The position numbers were made by a program, and so were the translations under genes. Under the pieces are notes generated by a model. That model was not told where the DNA came from. It was given only the letters and a program-made list of their open reading frames with translations, and did no database searches. This document shows positions 19,659-28,962 of a DNA stretch of 64,000 nt, piece by piece. Every line of letters starts with the position of its first letter. Position 1 is the stretch's first letter. This stretch comes from Polaribacter marinus (GTDB lineage Bacteria; Bacteroidota; Bacteroidia; Flavobacteriales; Flavobacteriaceae), in contig NZ_JAKQYM010000003.1 of the NCBI RefSeq assembly GCF_022662535.1, forward strand, positions 186,001 through 250,000, written 5' to 3'.

Positions 19659-21251
19659 ATGAAACAAGAGTTTTTAGAAATTCCAAATGCATATAAAATA
19701 GATGCATTGCTGCATCAACAAACATATTTAGTAGATGGTGAATTAAGAGAATGGTCAGGAGCAACATCAGAAGTTACTTCTACAATTTCATCAACGAAAG
19801 TGTACAAACCTACCTTGTTAGGAACCATACCAACATTAACAGAAAAAGAAGCTTTAGAGGCTTTAGAAGCTGCCAATAAAGCATATGATAGAGGTCAGGG
19901 ATTGTGGCCAACGACAAAGGTTGAAGACCGAATTAATTGCATGGAAAAATTTACTGCCCAAATGAAAACCAAAAGAGCAGAAATTGTAAAATTTTTAATG
20001 TGGGAAATAGGTAAATCTTTAACAGATTCAGAAAAAGAATTTGATAGAACTGTAGATTATATCTATGATTCTATTGAGGAATATAAACAAATGGATAGAG
20101 ATTCTGCTAAGTTTGAAAAACATAGCGGAGTTCATGCACATATTAGAAGAGGACCATTAGGAGTTGTATTGTGTTTAGCTCCGTATAATTATCCTTTAAA
20201 TGAAACATTTGCTTTGTTAATTCCTGCATTATTAATGGGAAATACAGTAGTTTTTAAACCTGCAAAACAAGGTGTTTTATTATTGTCTCCTTTATTAGAA
20301 GCTTTTCAAAATAGTTTTCCGGCTGGAGTTGTTAATATTATTTATGGTAGAGGAAGAACTTTGGCAACGCCAATTATGAAAACTGGTAAGGTAGATGTGT
20401 TAGCGTTGATTGGAAATAGTAAATCTGCAAATGCAATACAAGAAAATCATCCAAATAAAAACAGATTGCGTTTGGTATTTGGTTTAGAGGCTAAAAACCC
20501 AGCAATTGTTTTACCGGATGCTGATTTAGATTTGGCTATTAATGAATGTTTAGCAGGTGCAACATCTTTTAATGGACAGCGTTGTACTGCATTAAAAATA
20601 TTATACGTTCATGAGAATGTTGTTGAAGAGTTTAATAAGCGTTTTTCTGAAAAAGTAGATGCTTTAAAATTTGGAAACCCTTGGGAAGAAAATGTAAAAT
20701 TAACTCCTTTGCCAGAACCAGGTAAACCAGCTTATATTCAAGAACTAATTGATGATGCCAAAGAAAAAGGAGCAAAAATCATTAATAAAAAAGGAGGATT
20801 AACCTCAGAAAATTATATTTTTCCCGCAGTTTTATATCCTGTAAATAAAAAAATGCGTGTTTTTCATGAAGAGCAATTTGGACCCGTAACTCCAATTGTT
20901 TCGTTTAAAAATATTAATGAGCCTTTAGATGATATGGCGGCGTCTAATTACGGACAACAAGTAAGTGTTTTTGGTAGTGATGTAGCAATATTAGCTCCTT
21001 TAATTGATAGGCTTGTTAACTTGGTTTGTAGAGTAAATTTAAACAGTTCTTGTCAACGTGGACCAGATGTATATCCGTTTACTGGTAGAAAAGATTCTGC
21101 AGTAGCAACCTTAAGTGTACATGATGCATTGCGGTCTTTTTCAATTAGAACATTTGTTGCCTCTAAAGACACGGAATATAACAATGCAATTTTACAAGAA
21201 TTATTAGATAAGAAAACATCTAATTTTATTAGTACTGATTATATTTTGTAA
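19659..21251 (+). CDS. gapN: NADP-dependent non-phosphorylating glyceraldehyde-3-phosphate dehydrogenase
   Basis: Aldehyde dehydrogenase superfamily. The general base is in VFGLEAKNP and the catalytic cysteine in [28 protein letters not shown] together with the C-terminal INSSC-like [12 protein letters not shown] and PFTGRKDSA is the GapN pattern. GapN oxidises glyceraldehyde-3-phosphate to 3-phosphoglycerate and makes NADPH without ATP. The protein has 530 residues, longer than streptococcal GapN (about 475) because of an N-terminal extension of about 50 residues. Monocistronic, between two terminators. Substrate is assigned by family resemblance. Confidence 0.85.
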   Translation: MKQEFLEIPNAYKIDALLHQQTYLVDGELREWSGATSEVTSTISSTKVYKPTLLGTIPTLTEKEALEALEAANKAYDRGQGLWPTTKVEDRINCMEKFTAQMKTKRAEIVKFLMWEIGKSLTDSEKEFDRTVDYIYDSIEEYKQMDRDSAKFEKHSGVHAHIRRGPLGVVLCLAPYNYPLNETFALLIPALLMGNTVVFKPAKQGVLLLSPLLEAFQNSFPAGVVNIIYGRGRTLATPIMKTGKVDVLALIGNSKSANAIQENHPNKNRLRLVFGLEAKNPAIVLPDADLDLAINECLAGATSFNGQRCTALKILYVHENVVEEFNKRFSEKVDALKFGNPWEENVKLTPLPEPGKPAYIQELIDDAKEKGAKIINKKGGLTSENYIFPAVLYPVNKKMRVFHEEQFGPVTPIVSFKNINEPLDDMAASNYGQQVSVFGSDVAILAPLIDRLVNLVCRVNLNSSCQRGPDVYPFTGRKDSAVATLSVHDALRSFSIRTFVASKDTEYNNAILQELLDKKTSNFISTDYIL

Positions 21252-21276
21252 TAAAAATTAAAACTAGTCTATACCA

Positions 21277-21323
21277 AAAAAAACCTTCTTTTGCCGAAGT
21301 AAACTCAGCAAAAGAAGGTTTTT
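21277..21323. terminator. bidirectional terminator between gapN and usp
   Basis: A long inverted repeat, AAAAACCTTCTTTTGC and GCAAAAGAAGGTTTTT, around a 13-base loop, with A and T runs at its ends. It separates two convergent genes. Confidence 0.88.
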
Positions 21324-21329
21324 CTATGA

Positions 21330-22157
21330 TTATACTTTAATTGTTAACATTGGCTTTAAGGCGCTTTTTGATAGGTTTTTAGTAACACTTGCAGAGAATA
21401 AATGAGACAAACCACTTCTACCATGTGTACTCAATGCAATAATATCGGCATTGATATCTCTAGAGAAATTTAAAATTCCACTTTCAATAGACGTATCATT
21501 ATAAATGTTTATAGAATGCTTAGGTAGTTTGAATTCTTTTATAAAACCTTTTACTTTTTCTTTTGCATCGTGAGTACTTTCAAAATTTGAAGGTGTATTT
21601 ACTTTTAAAAGATGAATTTTACTATCAAAAGCATTTGCGAAATCTAAAAACTTACGAAATACTTCTTTGTTGTCGTTTTTAAAACTAGATGCAAAGACTA
21701 AATTCTTTAATTTAAATTTTTCATCGTCTTTTTTAACTACAAGAACAGGTACTGTAGAGGTTCTTACTACTTTTTCTGTATTAGATCCAATTAAAATTTC
21801 TTCAAATTCAGAATGACCTTTAGAACCCATTACAATTAAATCTGCATTAATTTTATCTGCATATTTTTGAATTCCTTCATGAGGGTTTTGTAATTTAATA
21901 GAATAAGAAACTCGAGTTTTTTTAGAAAAGAAATTTTCTTTAAAACTAATGATACGTTCTCTTGTCATTCTTAAATAAAGCATGCTTTCTGGAATGCTAA
22001 ACTTACTCCCAGACCCCATGTCTACAACACCTGAGGGTAATTCTATTAAATGTAAAAGAAAAATTTCACTGTTAGATTTTTTAGCAATTCTAGCAGCCAT
22101 TTTTGCTGCGTATTCAGATTGTTTTGAGAAATCTATTGGGACTAAAATTCTTTTCAT
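21330..22157 (-). CDS. tandem universal stress protein
   Basis: Two UspA domains in one 275-residue chain (about 1-142 and 148-275). The first ends with the ATP-binding pattern MGSKGHSEFEEILIGSNTEKV, that is G-2x-G-9x-G(S/T). The second has STHGRSGLSHLFSASV, which lacks the last glycine, so it may not bind ATP. USPs are cytoplasmic stress-linked proteins of mostly unknown mechanism. The gene is divergent from rimP. Confidence 0.92.
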   Translation of the reverse strand: MKRILVPIDFSKQSEYAAKMAARIAKKSNSEIFLLHLIELPSGVVDMGSGSKFSIPESMLYLRMTRERIISFKENFFSKKTRVSYSIKLQNPHEGIQKYADKINADLIVMGSKGHSEFEEILIGSNTEKVVRTSTVPVLVVKKDDEKFKLKNLVFASSFKNDNKEVFRKFLDFANAFDSKIHLLKVNTPSNFESTHDAKEKVKGFIKEFKLPKHSINIYNDTSIESGILNFSRDINADIIALSTHGRSGLSHLFSASVTKNLSKSALKPMLTIKV

Positions 22158-22224
22158 AACTTGGGAATTAGAATTAAAATTAATGGATATTTAAAGTTAC
22201 AAAAAATATTTGAATTAAACTCAA

Positions 22225-22255
22225 TTTGGTAAGTCGCAAACATTTAGTATATTTG
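22225..22255 (+). promoter_or_regulatory. strong promoter of rimP-nusA-infB
   Basis: TTTG at 22225-22228, 19 bases, then TATATTTG at 22248-22255: a full match to the Bacteroidetes housekeeping consensus. Predicted transcription start about 22260, leaving a leader of about 70 bases before rimP. Confidence 0.8.
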
Positions 22256-22285
22256 CACCGAAAATTATAACAGATGAAAAATGAA

Positions 22286-22310
22286 GGGGACTTATAAGTC
22301 CCCTCTTTTT
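22286..22310 (+). promoter_or_regulatory. terminator-like hairpin in the rimP leader
   Basis: An 18-base perfect palindrome, GGGGACTTATAAGTCCCC (22286-22303), 7-bp stem with a TATA loop, followed by TCTTTTT. It begins about 25 bases after the predicted transcription start and 28 bases before the rimP ATG. By form it is an intrinsic terminator inside the 5' leader of an operon that encodes the termination/antitermination factor NusA. Control by this hairpin is inferred. Confidence 0.75.
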
Positions 22311-22331
22311 ATATTTTATTTTAAGATTTAA

Positions 22332-22793
22332 ATGGACCAAACTAAGGTAAGAGATTTAGTAGATGAAGCGTTGGCGTTGAATGAATCATTATATTTGATA
22401 GATTTAGAAATATCTTCAAACAATAAGATTCAAGTTATAGTAGATGGAGATAATGGAGTCCCTTTAAGTGAGTGTATTAGGATTAGTAAAAGTATAGATG
22501 CCAATTTAGATAGAGAAGAAGAAGATTTTTCGCTAGAAGTATCTACTCCAGACATCTCGCATCCATTAAAAGTAAAAAGACAATACATTAAGAATATTAA
22601 TAGATTGTTAAAAGTAAAAACCACAGATGAAGAATTTGAAGGCACTTTAGTAGAAGCTAATGAAAATCAAATTGTTTTAAACTGGAAAGCAAGAGAACCA
22701 AAACCGATAGGTAAAGGAAAAGTTACTGTAGAAAAAACAGCAACTATTCTATATAAGGATATTAAAGAAGCAAAAGTGAAGATTGTATTTTAA
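22332..22793 (+). CDS. rimP: ribosome maturation factor RimP
   Basis: Assists 30S subunit maturation. The 153 residues have the N-terminal alpha/beta domain (LIDLEISSNNKIQVIVDGDNG, the SECIRISKSID segment with EEDFSLEVSTPDISHPLK) and the C-terminal SH3-like domain. Start of the classic rimP-nusA-infB operon; nusA begins 11 bases later. The start at 22332 follows a leader with no Shine-Dalgarno. Confidence 0.95.
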   Translation: MDQTKVRDLVDEALALNESLYLIDLEISSNNKIQVIVDGDNGVPLSECIRISKSIDANLDREEEDFSLEVSTPDISHPLKVKRQYIKNINRLLKVKTTDEEFEGTLVEANENQIVLNWKAREPKPIGKGKVTVEKTATILYKDIKEAKVKIVF

Positions 22794-22804
22794 GCAAAAA
22801 TGTA

Positions 22805-24061
22805 ATGGAAAATATAGCATTAATTGATTCGTTTTCAGAATTTAAAGATAATAAAAGTATAGACAGGGTAACTCTAATGTCTATTTTAGAAGAAGTATTT
22901 AGAGCTGCCTTAAAACGTAAATTTGGGTCTGATGATAATTTTGATATTATTATTAACCCAGATAAAGGAGATTTAGAAATTTGGAGAAATAGAGTTGTTG
23001 TTGCCGATGGTTTTTCTGAAGATGATAACGAAGAAATAGAACTTGCAGAGGCAAGATTAATTGAGCCAGATTTTGAAATTGGCGAAGATGTTTCTGAAGA
23101 GGTAAAACTTATTGATTTAGGAAGAAGAGCTATTTTAGCATTACGACAAAATTTAATTTCTAAAATTTACGAACACGATAGTACAAATATCTTTAAACAT
23201 TTTAAAGATCTAGAAGGAGATTTGTACACAGCAGAAGTACATCACATTCGTCACAATGCAATTATCTTGTTAGATGATGATGGTAATGAAATTGTATTGC
23301 CAAAAAGTGAACAAATTCGTTCAGATTTCTTTAGAAAAGGAGATTCTGTAAGAGGGGTTATCAAATCGGTAGAATTAAGAGGTAATAAGCCAGCAATAAT
23401 ACTTTCTAGAACTTCACCATTGTTTTTAAATAAATTATTTGAACAAGAAATACCAGAAGTTTTCGATGGTTTAATTACAGTTGAAGGTGTCGCAAGAATT
23501 CCTGGTGAAAAAGCAAAAGTAGCTGTAGATTCTTACGATGATAGAATAGATCCAGTTGGAGCTTGTGTTGGTGTAAAAGGGTCTAGAATTCACGGCATTG
23601 TCCGCGAATTAGGAAATGAAAATATCGACGTAATCAATTATACTAAAAACGAACAGTTATTTATTTCTAGAGCCTTAAGTCCTGCAAAAGTGACATCAAT
23701 GGAAATAGAAATGTATGATGAAGAAAGAAACGGTAAAAAAGGACGTGTAAGCGTGCTTTTAAAACCAGAAGAAGTCTCTAAAGCAATAGGTAGAGGTGGT
23801 GTTAATATTCGTTTGGCAAGTGAATTAACAGGTTACGAAATTGATGTTAAGAGAGAAGGTTTAGAAGAAGAAGATGTAGAATTAACAGAATTTATAGATG
23901 AAATTGAAGACTGGGTAATAACAGAATTCAAAAAAATTGGTTTAGATACAGCAAGAAGTGTCTTAGAAACAAGTGTGGCAGAATTGGTTAGAAGAACCGA
24001 TTTAGAAGAAGAAACAATTTTAGATGTTCAAAGAATCTTGAAAGAAGAGTTCGAAGAATAA
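22805..24061 (+). CDS. nusA: transcription termination/antitermination factor NusA
   Basis: Binds RNA polymerase and nascent RNA. Residues 1 to about 130 are the polymerase-binding NusA-N domain, followed by an S1 domain (about 135-205) and two KH domains (about 205-350; GACVGVKGSRI and IGRGGVNIRLA are the KH loops). The 418-residue protein lacks the long C-terminal acidic repeats of E. coli NusA (495), as is usual in Bacteroidetes. Second gene of the operon. Confidence 0.96.
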   Translation: MENIALIDSFSEFKDNKSIDRVTLMSILEEVFRAALKRKFGSDDNFDIIINPDKGDLEIWRNRVVVADGFSEDDNEEIELAEARLIEPDFEIGEDVSEEVKLIDLGRRAILALRQNLISKIYEHDSTNIFKHFKDLEGDLYTAEVHHIRHNAIILLDDDGNEIVLPKSEQIRSDFFRKGDSVRGVIKSVELRGNKPAIILSRTSPLFLNKLFEQEIPEVFDGLITVEGVARIPGEKAKVAVDSYDDRIDPVGACVGVKGSRIHGIVRELGNENIDVINYTKNEQLFISRALSPAKVTSMEIEMYDEERNGKKGRVSVLLKPEEVSKAIGRGGVNIRLASELTGYEIDVKREGLEEEDVELTEFIDEIEDWVITEFKKIGLDTARSVLETSVAELVRRTDLEEETILDVQRILKEEFEE

Positions 24062-24123
24062 TCAACAGTTAAAGTACGGTAAGAAAAGTATATTTTTACA
24101 AATTAAAGGCTAAAAAATAATAT

Positions 24124-26958
24124 ATGTCTGAAGGCAAAACAATGAGGCTTAATAAGGTTTTAAGAGAATTAAATATTTCTCTTGATAGAGCAGTAGAATT
24201 CTTAGCAGATAAAGGTCATGAAATAGAATCGAGACCAACTACTAAAATTTCTGGTGATGTCTATCAAGTGTTACTAGATGGCTTCCAAACAGATGCTAGC
24301 AAAAAAGCTGCATCTAAAGAAGTTGGCGAAGAAAAACGTAAAGAGAAAGAAGCAATTCGCCTTGAACATGAAGCTAAGTTAGAAAAGAAAAGAGCAGAAG
24401 AGGTTAAGAAGGAAGAGATTCTTAAAGCCAAGGCAGATAAATTACAGTTTAAAACTGTAGGTAAAATCGATATAGAAAATATCGGTAATAAAAAAGCTGA
24501 AGTTAAAAAAGAAGAAGTAAAGAAAGAAGAACAACCACCTCTAGAGAAAGTAGAAGAGCCTAAAAAAGAAGTTGTTGTTGAAGAAATAAAGAAAACAGAA
24601 GAGAAGCCTGTAAAAGAATCTGTTAAGCCTATTGAAGAAAAGCCTAAGAAAGTAGAAGTTAAGCCTGCTGCTAAAAAGGAAGCAATTATAGACTTAGAGG
24701 TTAAGAAAAACATTAAGAAAGAGGTTGAGGTAAAAAAAGAAACCCCTAAAGAAATTACTGCAGAAAATGCAGAAGCTATCAAAACTCAGTATAAAAAGTT
24801 AGATGGTCCTAGAATTACAGGAAAAACAATCGACTTAAAACAATTCGAAAAGCCTAAAAAGAAAAAACCTGAAGCTAAAAAAGATGCAAATGCAGACGCT
24901 AAAAAGAAGCGTAAACGTATCGTAAGCAAGCCTGGAACAAATTCTAGTAATAGAGGAGGTCAAGGAAATAATAGAGGGGCTCAAGGAAATAATAGACCAG
25001 GATTCAGAGGAGGAAGAGGAAACCAAAGACCTGCAGCAGTTAAAAAAGAAGAACCAACAGAAGCAGAAATCCAGAAGCAAGTTAGAGAAACTCTAGAAAA
25101 ACTTCAAGGAAAATCTTCTAGAGGAAAAGGTGCAAAATACCGTAGAAATAAAAGAGATGCTCACAGAGAACAAACAGAGGCAGAACAAGAAGCACAAGCA
25201 TTAGATAATAAAATCTTAAAAGTAACAGAATTTGTTACGGTAAGTGAAGTTGCTACGATGATGGATGTTCCTGTAACAAATATTATTTCGGCATGTATGT
25301 CTTTAGGTATGATGGTAACAATGAATCAGCGTTTAGACGCAGAAACATTGGTTATTGTTGCGGAAGAATTCAATCATAAAGTTGAGTTTATTGGAGCTGA
25401 AGTAGAAGAATCTATTGAAGAAGTAGTAGATAAACCAGAAGATTTAGAAACTCGTGCACCAATTATTACGGTAATGGGGCATGTAGATCATGGTAAAACA
25501 TCTTTATTAGATTATATTAGAAAAGCAAATGTTATTGATGGAGAAAGTGGAGGAATTACGCAACATATTGGTGCTTATTCTGTAAATGTAGGAGATCAAA
25601 AAATAGCATTTTTAGATACACCGGGTCACGAAGCCTTTACAGCAATGCGTGCACGTGGAGCACAGGTAACAGATTTAGTAATTATTGTGGTTGCAGCAGA
25701 TGATGATGTGATGCCACAGACAAAAGAAGCAATTTCTCATGCGCAAGCAGCGGGAGTTCCTATCATATTTGCTATTAATAAAATTGATAAACCTAATGCC
25801 AATCCGGATAATGTGAAAACACAATTATCTTCAATGAATTTATTAATTGAAGAATGGGGAGGAAACATTCAATCGCAAGATATTTCTGCTAAAACAGGAG
25901 AAGGTATTCCTGAATTATTAGAAAAAGTGTTATTAGAAGCAGAAATTTTAGAATTGAAAGCAAACCCTAATAAAAATGCAGTTGGTGCGGTTGTTGAAGC
26001 TTTACTAGATAAAGGAAGAGGATATGTTTCTACAATTTTAGTACAAGCAGGAACTTTAAAAATTGGAGATTACTTGTTAGCAGGTAAACACAGTGGTAAA
26101 GTTAGAGCAATGTTTGATGATAAAGGAAATAATTTAAAAGTTGCAGGTCCTTCTACTCCAGTATCTATTTTAGGTTTAGATGGAGCGCCACAAGCAGGTG
26201 ATAAATTTGTTGTATTTGATGATGAACGAGAAGCAAAACAAATTGCATCTAAACGTTCTCAACTTCAACGTGAGCAATCCGTAAGAACTCAGAAAACATT
26301 AACGTTAGATGAAATAGGACGTAGAATTGCTTTAGGTGACTTTAAAGAGTTGAATATTATCTTAAAAGGTGATGTAGATGGTTCTGTAGAAGCATTAACA
26401 GATTCTTTCCAAAAATTATCTACTGAAGAAATTCAAGTAAATATTTTGCATAAAGGAGTTGGAGCCATTACAGAAAGTGATGTGTTATTAGCAACCGCCT
26501 CTGATGCAATTATAGTAGGGTTTAATGTGCGTCCTCAAGGAAATGCAAGAGCCGTAGCAGATAGAGAAGAAGTAGATATTAGAACTTACTCTATTATTTA
26601 TGCCGCTATCAATGACTTAAAAGATGCCATGGAAGGAATGTTATCTCCAGAAATGAAAGAAGAAGTTACAGGTAACGTAGAAATTAGAGAGGTTTATAAA
26701 ATTTCTAAAGTTGGTAACATTGCAGGTTGTATGGTAATGTCTGGTAAAATCTTTAGAGATTCTCAAATAAGAATAATTAGAGACGGAATTGTAGTTCATG
26801 ACGGTACTTTAACATCACTTAAGCGTTTTAAAGACGATGTAAGAGAAGTTGCTAAAGGATATGACTGTGGACTTCAGATCAAGAACTATAATGATATTCA
26901 AGAAGGCGATGTAATTGAAGCTTATAAAGAAGTTGCAGTTAAAAAGAAGCTAAAATAA
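24124..26958 (+). CDS. infB: translation initiation factor IF-2
   Basis: GTPase that brings initiator tRNA to the ribosome. The 944 residues have a short N-terminal domain ([20 protein letters not shown]), a Lys/Glu-rich, low-complexity region (about 55-400) with a Gly/Asn/Arg patch ([18 protein letters not shown]), then the G domain from about 445: GHVDHGKTS (G1), DTPGHE (G3), NKID (G4), and beta-barrel domains to the C-terminus. Third gene of the operon; a terminator follows. Confidence 0.97.
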   Translation: MSEGKTMRLNKVLRELNISLDRAVEFLADKGHEIESRPTTKISGDVYQVLLDGFQTDASKKAASKEVGEEKRKEKEAIRLEHEAKLEKKRAEEVKKEEILKAKADKLQFKTVGKIDIENIGNKKAEVKKEEVKKEEQPPLEKVEEPKKEVVVEEIKKTEEKPVKESVKPIEEKPKKVEVKPAAKKEAIIDLEVKKNIKKEVEVKKETPKEITAENAEAIKTQYKKLDGPRITGKTIDLKQFEKPKKKKPEAKKDANADAKKKRKRIVSKPGTNSSNRGGQGNNRGAQGNNRPGFRGGRGNQRPAAVKKEEPTEAEIQKQVRETLEKLQGKSSRGKGAKYRRNKRDAHREQTEAEQEAQALDNKILKVTEFVTVSEVATMMDVPVTNIISACMSLGMMVTMNQRLDAETLVIVAEEFNHKVEFIGAEVEESIEEVVDKPEDLETRAPIITVMGHVDHGKTSLLDYIRKANVIDGESGGITQHIGAYSVNVGDQKIAFLDTPGHEAFTAMRARGAQVTDLVIIVVAADDDVMPQTKEAISHAQAAGVPIIFAINKIDKPNANPDNVKTQLSSMNLLIEEWGGNIQSQDISAKTGEGIPELLEKVLLEAEILELKANPNKNAVGAVVEALLDKGRGYVSTILVQAGTLKIGDYLLAGKHSGKVRAMFDDKGNNLKVAGPSTPVSILGLDGAPQAGDKFVVFDDEREAKQIASKRSQLQREQSVRTQKTLTLDEIGRRIALGDFKELNIILKGDVDGSVEALTDSFQKLSTEEIQVNILHKGVGAITESDVLLATASDAIIVGFNVRPQGNARAVADREEVDIRTYSIIYAAINDLKDAMEGMLSPEMKEEVTGNVEIREVYKISKVGNIAGCMVMSGKIFRDSQIRIIRDGIVVHDGTLTSLKRFKDDVREVAKGYDCGLQIKNYNDIQEGDVIEAYKEVAVKKKLK

Positions 26959-26975
26959 ACGAATATTTTATATAC

Positions 26976-27012
26976 AAAAAAAGCCGAAATTCTTCTGAAT
27001 TTCGGCTTTTTT
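26976..27012. terminator. bidirectional terminator after infB
   Basis: A strong hairpin, AGCCGAAATTC and GAATTTCGGCT, with a TTCT loop and A/T runs on the two sides. It serves infB and the convergent SPOR gene. Confidence 0.92.
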
Positions 27013-27031
27013 ATGTTTGCTCTTTTTTTAA

Positions 27032-27400
27032 TTATTTCCCCATAGGTATAACAATAATTCCAGAAAACTTTTCAGAGAAATTAACAATAGCTTTATCTGC
27101 TTCTAATCTAGTTTTGTAATTTCCTACCTGTACCTTCCAATCAGGAGAGTCGAATTTTAATTTTGAATACACATCAGGAAATAATACTTTAAACTTACTA
27201 TGTAAACTTCTAGCTTTTTGTTCGGGTCCATTGTATAATTGAATTCGATATCCGAAACCAAATTTTTTATTATAAGCCCTTTTCTTTTCTATTAATTCTT
27301 TTACTTTCTTACTGCTATTTGTGTTGTTTTGTGCAGAAATTTTAACAGTTCCTGCAAAAAATCCAGTTAAAAATAGGGTTATTAGTATCGTTTTCTTCAT
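27032..27400 (-). CDS. small secreted SPOR-domain protein
   Basis: The 122 residues start with a signal peptide (MKKTILITLFLTGFFAGTVKISAQ, cleavage near 23). Residues about 50-120 form a SPOR domain: YRIQLYNGPEQKARSL, WKVQVGNYKTRLEADKA and IIVIPMG. SPOR domains bind glycan strands stripped of stem peptides in the periplasm. There is no other domain, so a peptidoglycan-associated or division-related role is only a guess. Confidence 0.8.
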   Translation of the reverse strand: MKKTILITLFLTGFFAGTVKISAQNNTNSSKKVKELIEKKRAYNKKFGFGYRIQLYNGPEQKARSLHSKFKVLFPDVYSKLKFDSPDWKVQVGNYKTRLEADKAIVNFSEKFSGIIVIPMGK

Positions 27401-27524
27401 TTTAAATTTTGTTTCTACAAAAATAACGACTTGTAATAGAATAAATTGAAGTCAAATCTTATTTAGAATTATTATAAATTAAATTTAACATTCTTTTAGC
27501 TTTTAAAAATTTAGCAATAAGTAG

Positions 27525-27532
27525 TACTTTTG
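27525..27532 (+). promoter_or_regulatory. -7 element for the act-cox cluster
   Basis: TACTTTTG matches TAnnTTTG and lies about 68 bases upstream of actA. No clear TTTG box is seen at the expected distance. Confidence 0.45.
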
Positions 27533-27599
27533 TCAAACTGTTTGAAAAGTATGTTTTTGAACGAATTTATACACATTACTAAAATAATAGTTTGTAAAT

Positions 27600-28889
27600 A
27601 TGAAAAGTGTAGCACTACACAATAGACTAACCTCATTACTTTTAAAGAGTATTACGTTACTTTTATTTTTTGCATTTAGCTTGTCTTCTTATTCTCAAGA
27701 TGTAGATGAAGCTCGTCAAAAAGAAGGAAGAAAATTATTTAAATCTTTATGTGCTTCTTGTCACAAGTTAGACAAGAAACTTATTGGGCCAGCTTTAGGT
27801 GGTGTAGAAGATCGTAGAGAAAATGACTGGTTAAAATCTTGGATTAAAGACAATGCAGCGTTAAGATCTTCTGGAGATTCTGACGCAAATGCAATTTTTG
27901 ATGAGTACAATGGAGCGTCAATGACTGCTTTTCCTCAGTTAACAGATCAAAATATAGATGATATTTTATATTATACTACTGTTGGAGATCCTGTAAAAAA
28001 AGGGGCTGCTGTAGTTACTGAAGCTGGTCAAAAGTCTAATGAAAGCCCAAAGTGGTTGATTTATATTTTAGCCGCAGCAATTATTGTAGCGTTTTTGATT
28101 ATTGCTAGTTTGTTAAAAACAATTAGCGAATTAAAAGGAGCGCCAAAAACACCTGGAGCAATTGCTAGTTTAAATGAAGTTTGGGAAGGTTTTAAACAGA
28201 ACACATTTTTAAAAGTAATGTGTACAATCTTTATTTTATTAATGGGAGCATATGTGGTTTTCGGAACTTTGTTTAAAGTTGGTGTAGATCAAGATTATAT
28301 GCCTCTTCAAGAAATAGCATTCTCACATAAAATTCATGCAGGAGATAATAAAATTGATTGTCAATATTGTCACTCTTCAGCAAAACATAGTAAAACTTCT
28401 GGTATACCAACAGCAAATGTTTGTATGAATTGTCATAAAAATATTTCTGAAGTTGCAGAGGATACAAAAGTTGAATGGGATGGAATGACCTATGGTAAAG
28501 CAGAGTTAGATAAAGAAATTGCAAAAATTTATGATGCCGTTGGTTGGGATGCTGATAACTTAGAGTATACAGGTAATACAAAACCAATTAAATGGGTAAG
28601 AGTTCATAATTTACCAGATTTTGTGTATTTCAATCACTCACAACACGTAACTGTTGCAGGGGTAGCTTGTCAGAAATGCCATGGTCCAGTAGAGGAAATG
28701 GATGAAATGTATCAATACTCTCCATTAACAATGGGTTGGTGTATCGATTGTCATAAAGCAACAAAAGTGGATGTAAAAGGTAATGAATATTACACAAAAA
28801 TTCATGAGCAGTTGGCTAAGAAGTATAATGTTGAGCAAGTAACAATTGCACAATTAGGAGGTAAAGAATGTGGTAAATGTCACTACTAA
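27600..28889 (+). CDS. actA: alternative complex III subunit ActA (N-terminal monohaem c domain fused)
   Basis: Multihaem cytochrome c of alternative complex III, which oxidises menaquinol and passes electrons to an oxidase. An N-terminal signal peptide is followed by a monohaem domain (CASCH, about residues 57-61), a membrane helix near 151-172, another near 200-222, then five more CXXCH motifs (CQYCH, CMNCH, CQKCH, CIDCH, CGKCH). The six-haem fusion, 429 residues, is the form I recall for Bacteroidetes; other phyla have only the pentahaem part. First gene of the cluster. Confidence 0.92.
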   Translation: MKSVALHNRLTSLLLKSITLLLFFAFSLSSYSQDVDEARQKEGRKLFKSLCASCHKLDKKLIGPALGGVEDRRENDWLKSWIKDNAALRSSGDSDANAIFDEYNGASMTAFPQLTDQNIDDILYYTTVGDPVKKGAAVVTEAGQKSNESPKWLIYILAAAIIVAFLIIASLLKTISELKGAPKTPGAIASLNEVWEGFKQNTFLKVMCTIFILLMGAYVVFGTLFKVGVDQDYMPLQEIAFSHKIHAGDNKIDCQYCHSSAKHSKTSGIPTANVCMNCHKNISEVAEDTKVEWDGMTYGKAELDKEIAKIYDAVGWDADNLEYTGNTKPIKWVRVHNLPDFVYFNHSQHVTVAGVACQKCHGPVEEMDEMYQYSPLTMGWCIDCHKATKVDVKGNEYYTKIHEQLAKKYNVEQVTIAQLGGKECGKCHY

Positions 28890-28962
28890 TTCAATAAATT
28901 AAAAATTAAAAGATTAAGAAACTTTGTTTTGAAATCTTTCAATCATTAAATAAAAAGTATAA

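Noticed and set aside
24264-24782. 172-codon Ser/Phe-rich ORF on the minus strand
   Set aside because: It is the reverse reading of the Lys/Glu-rich low-complexity part of infB, which has few stops in that frame.
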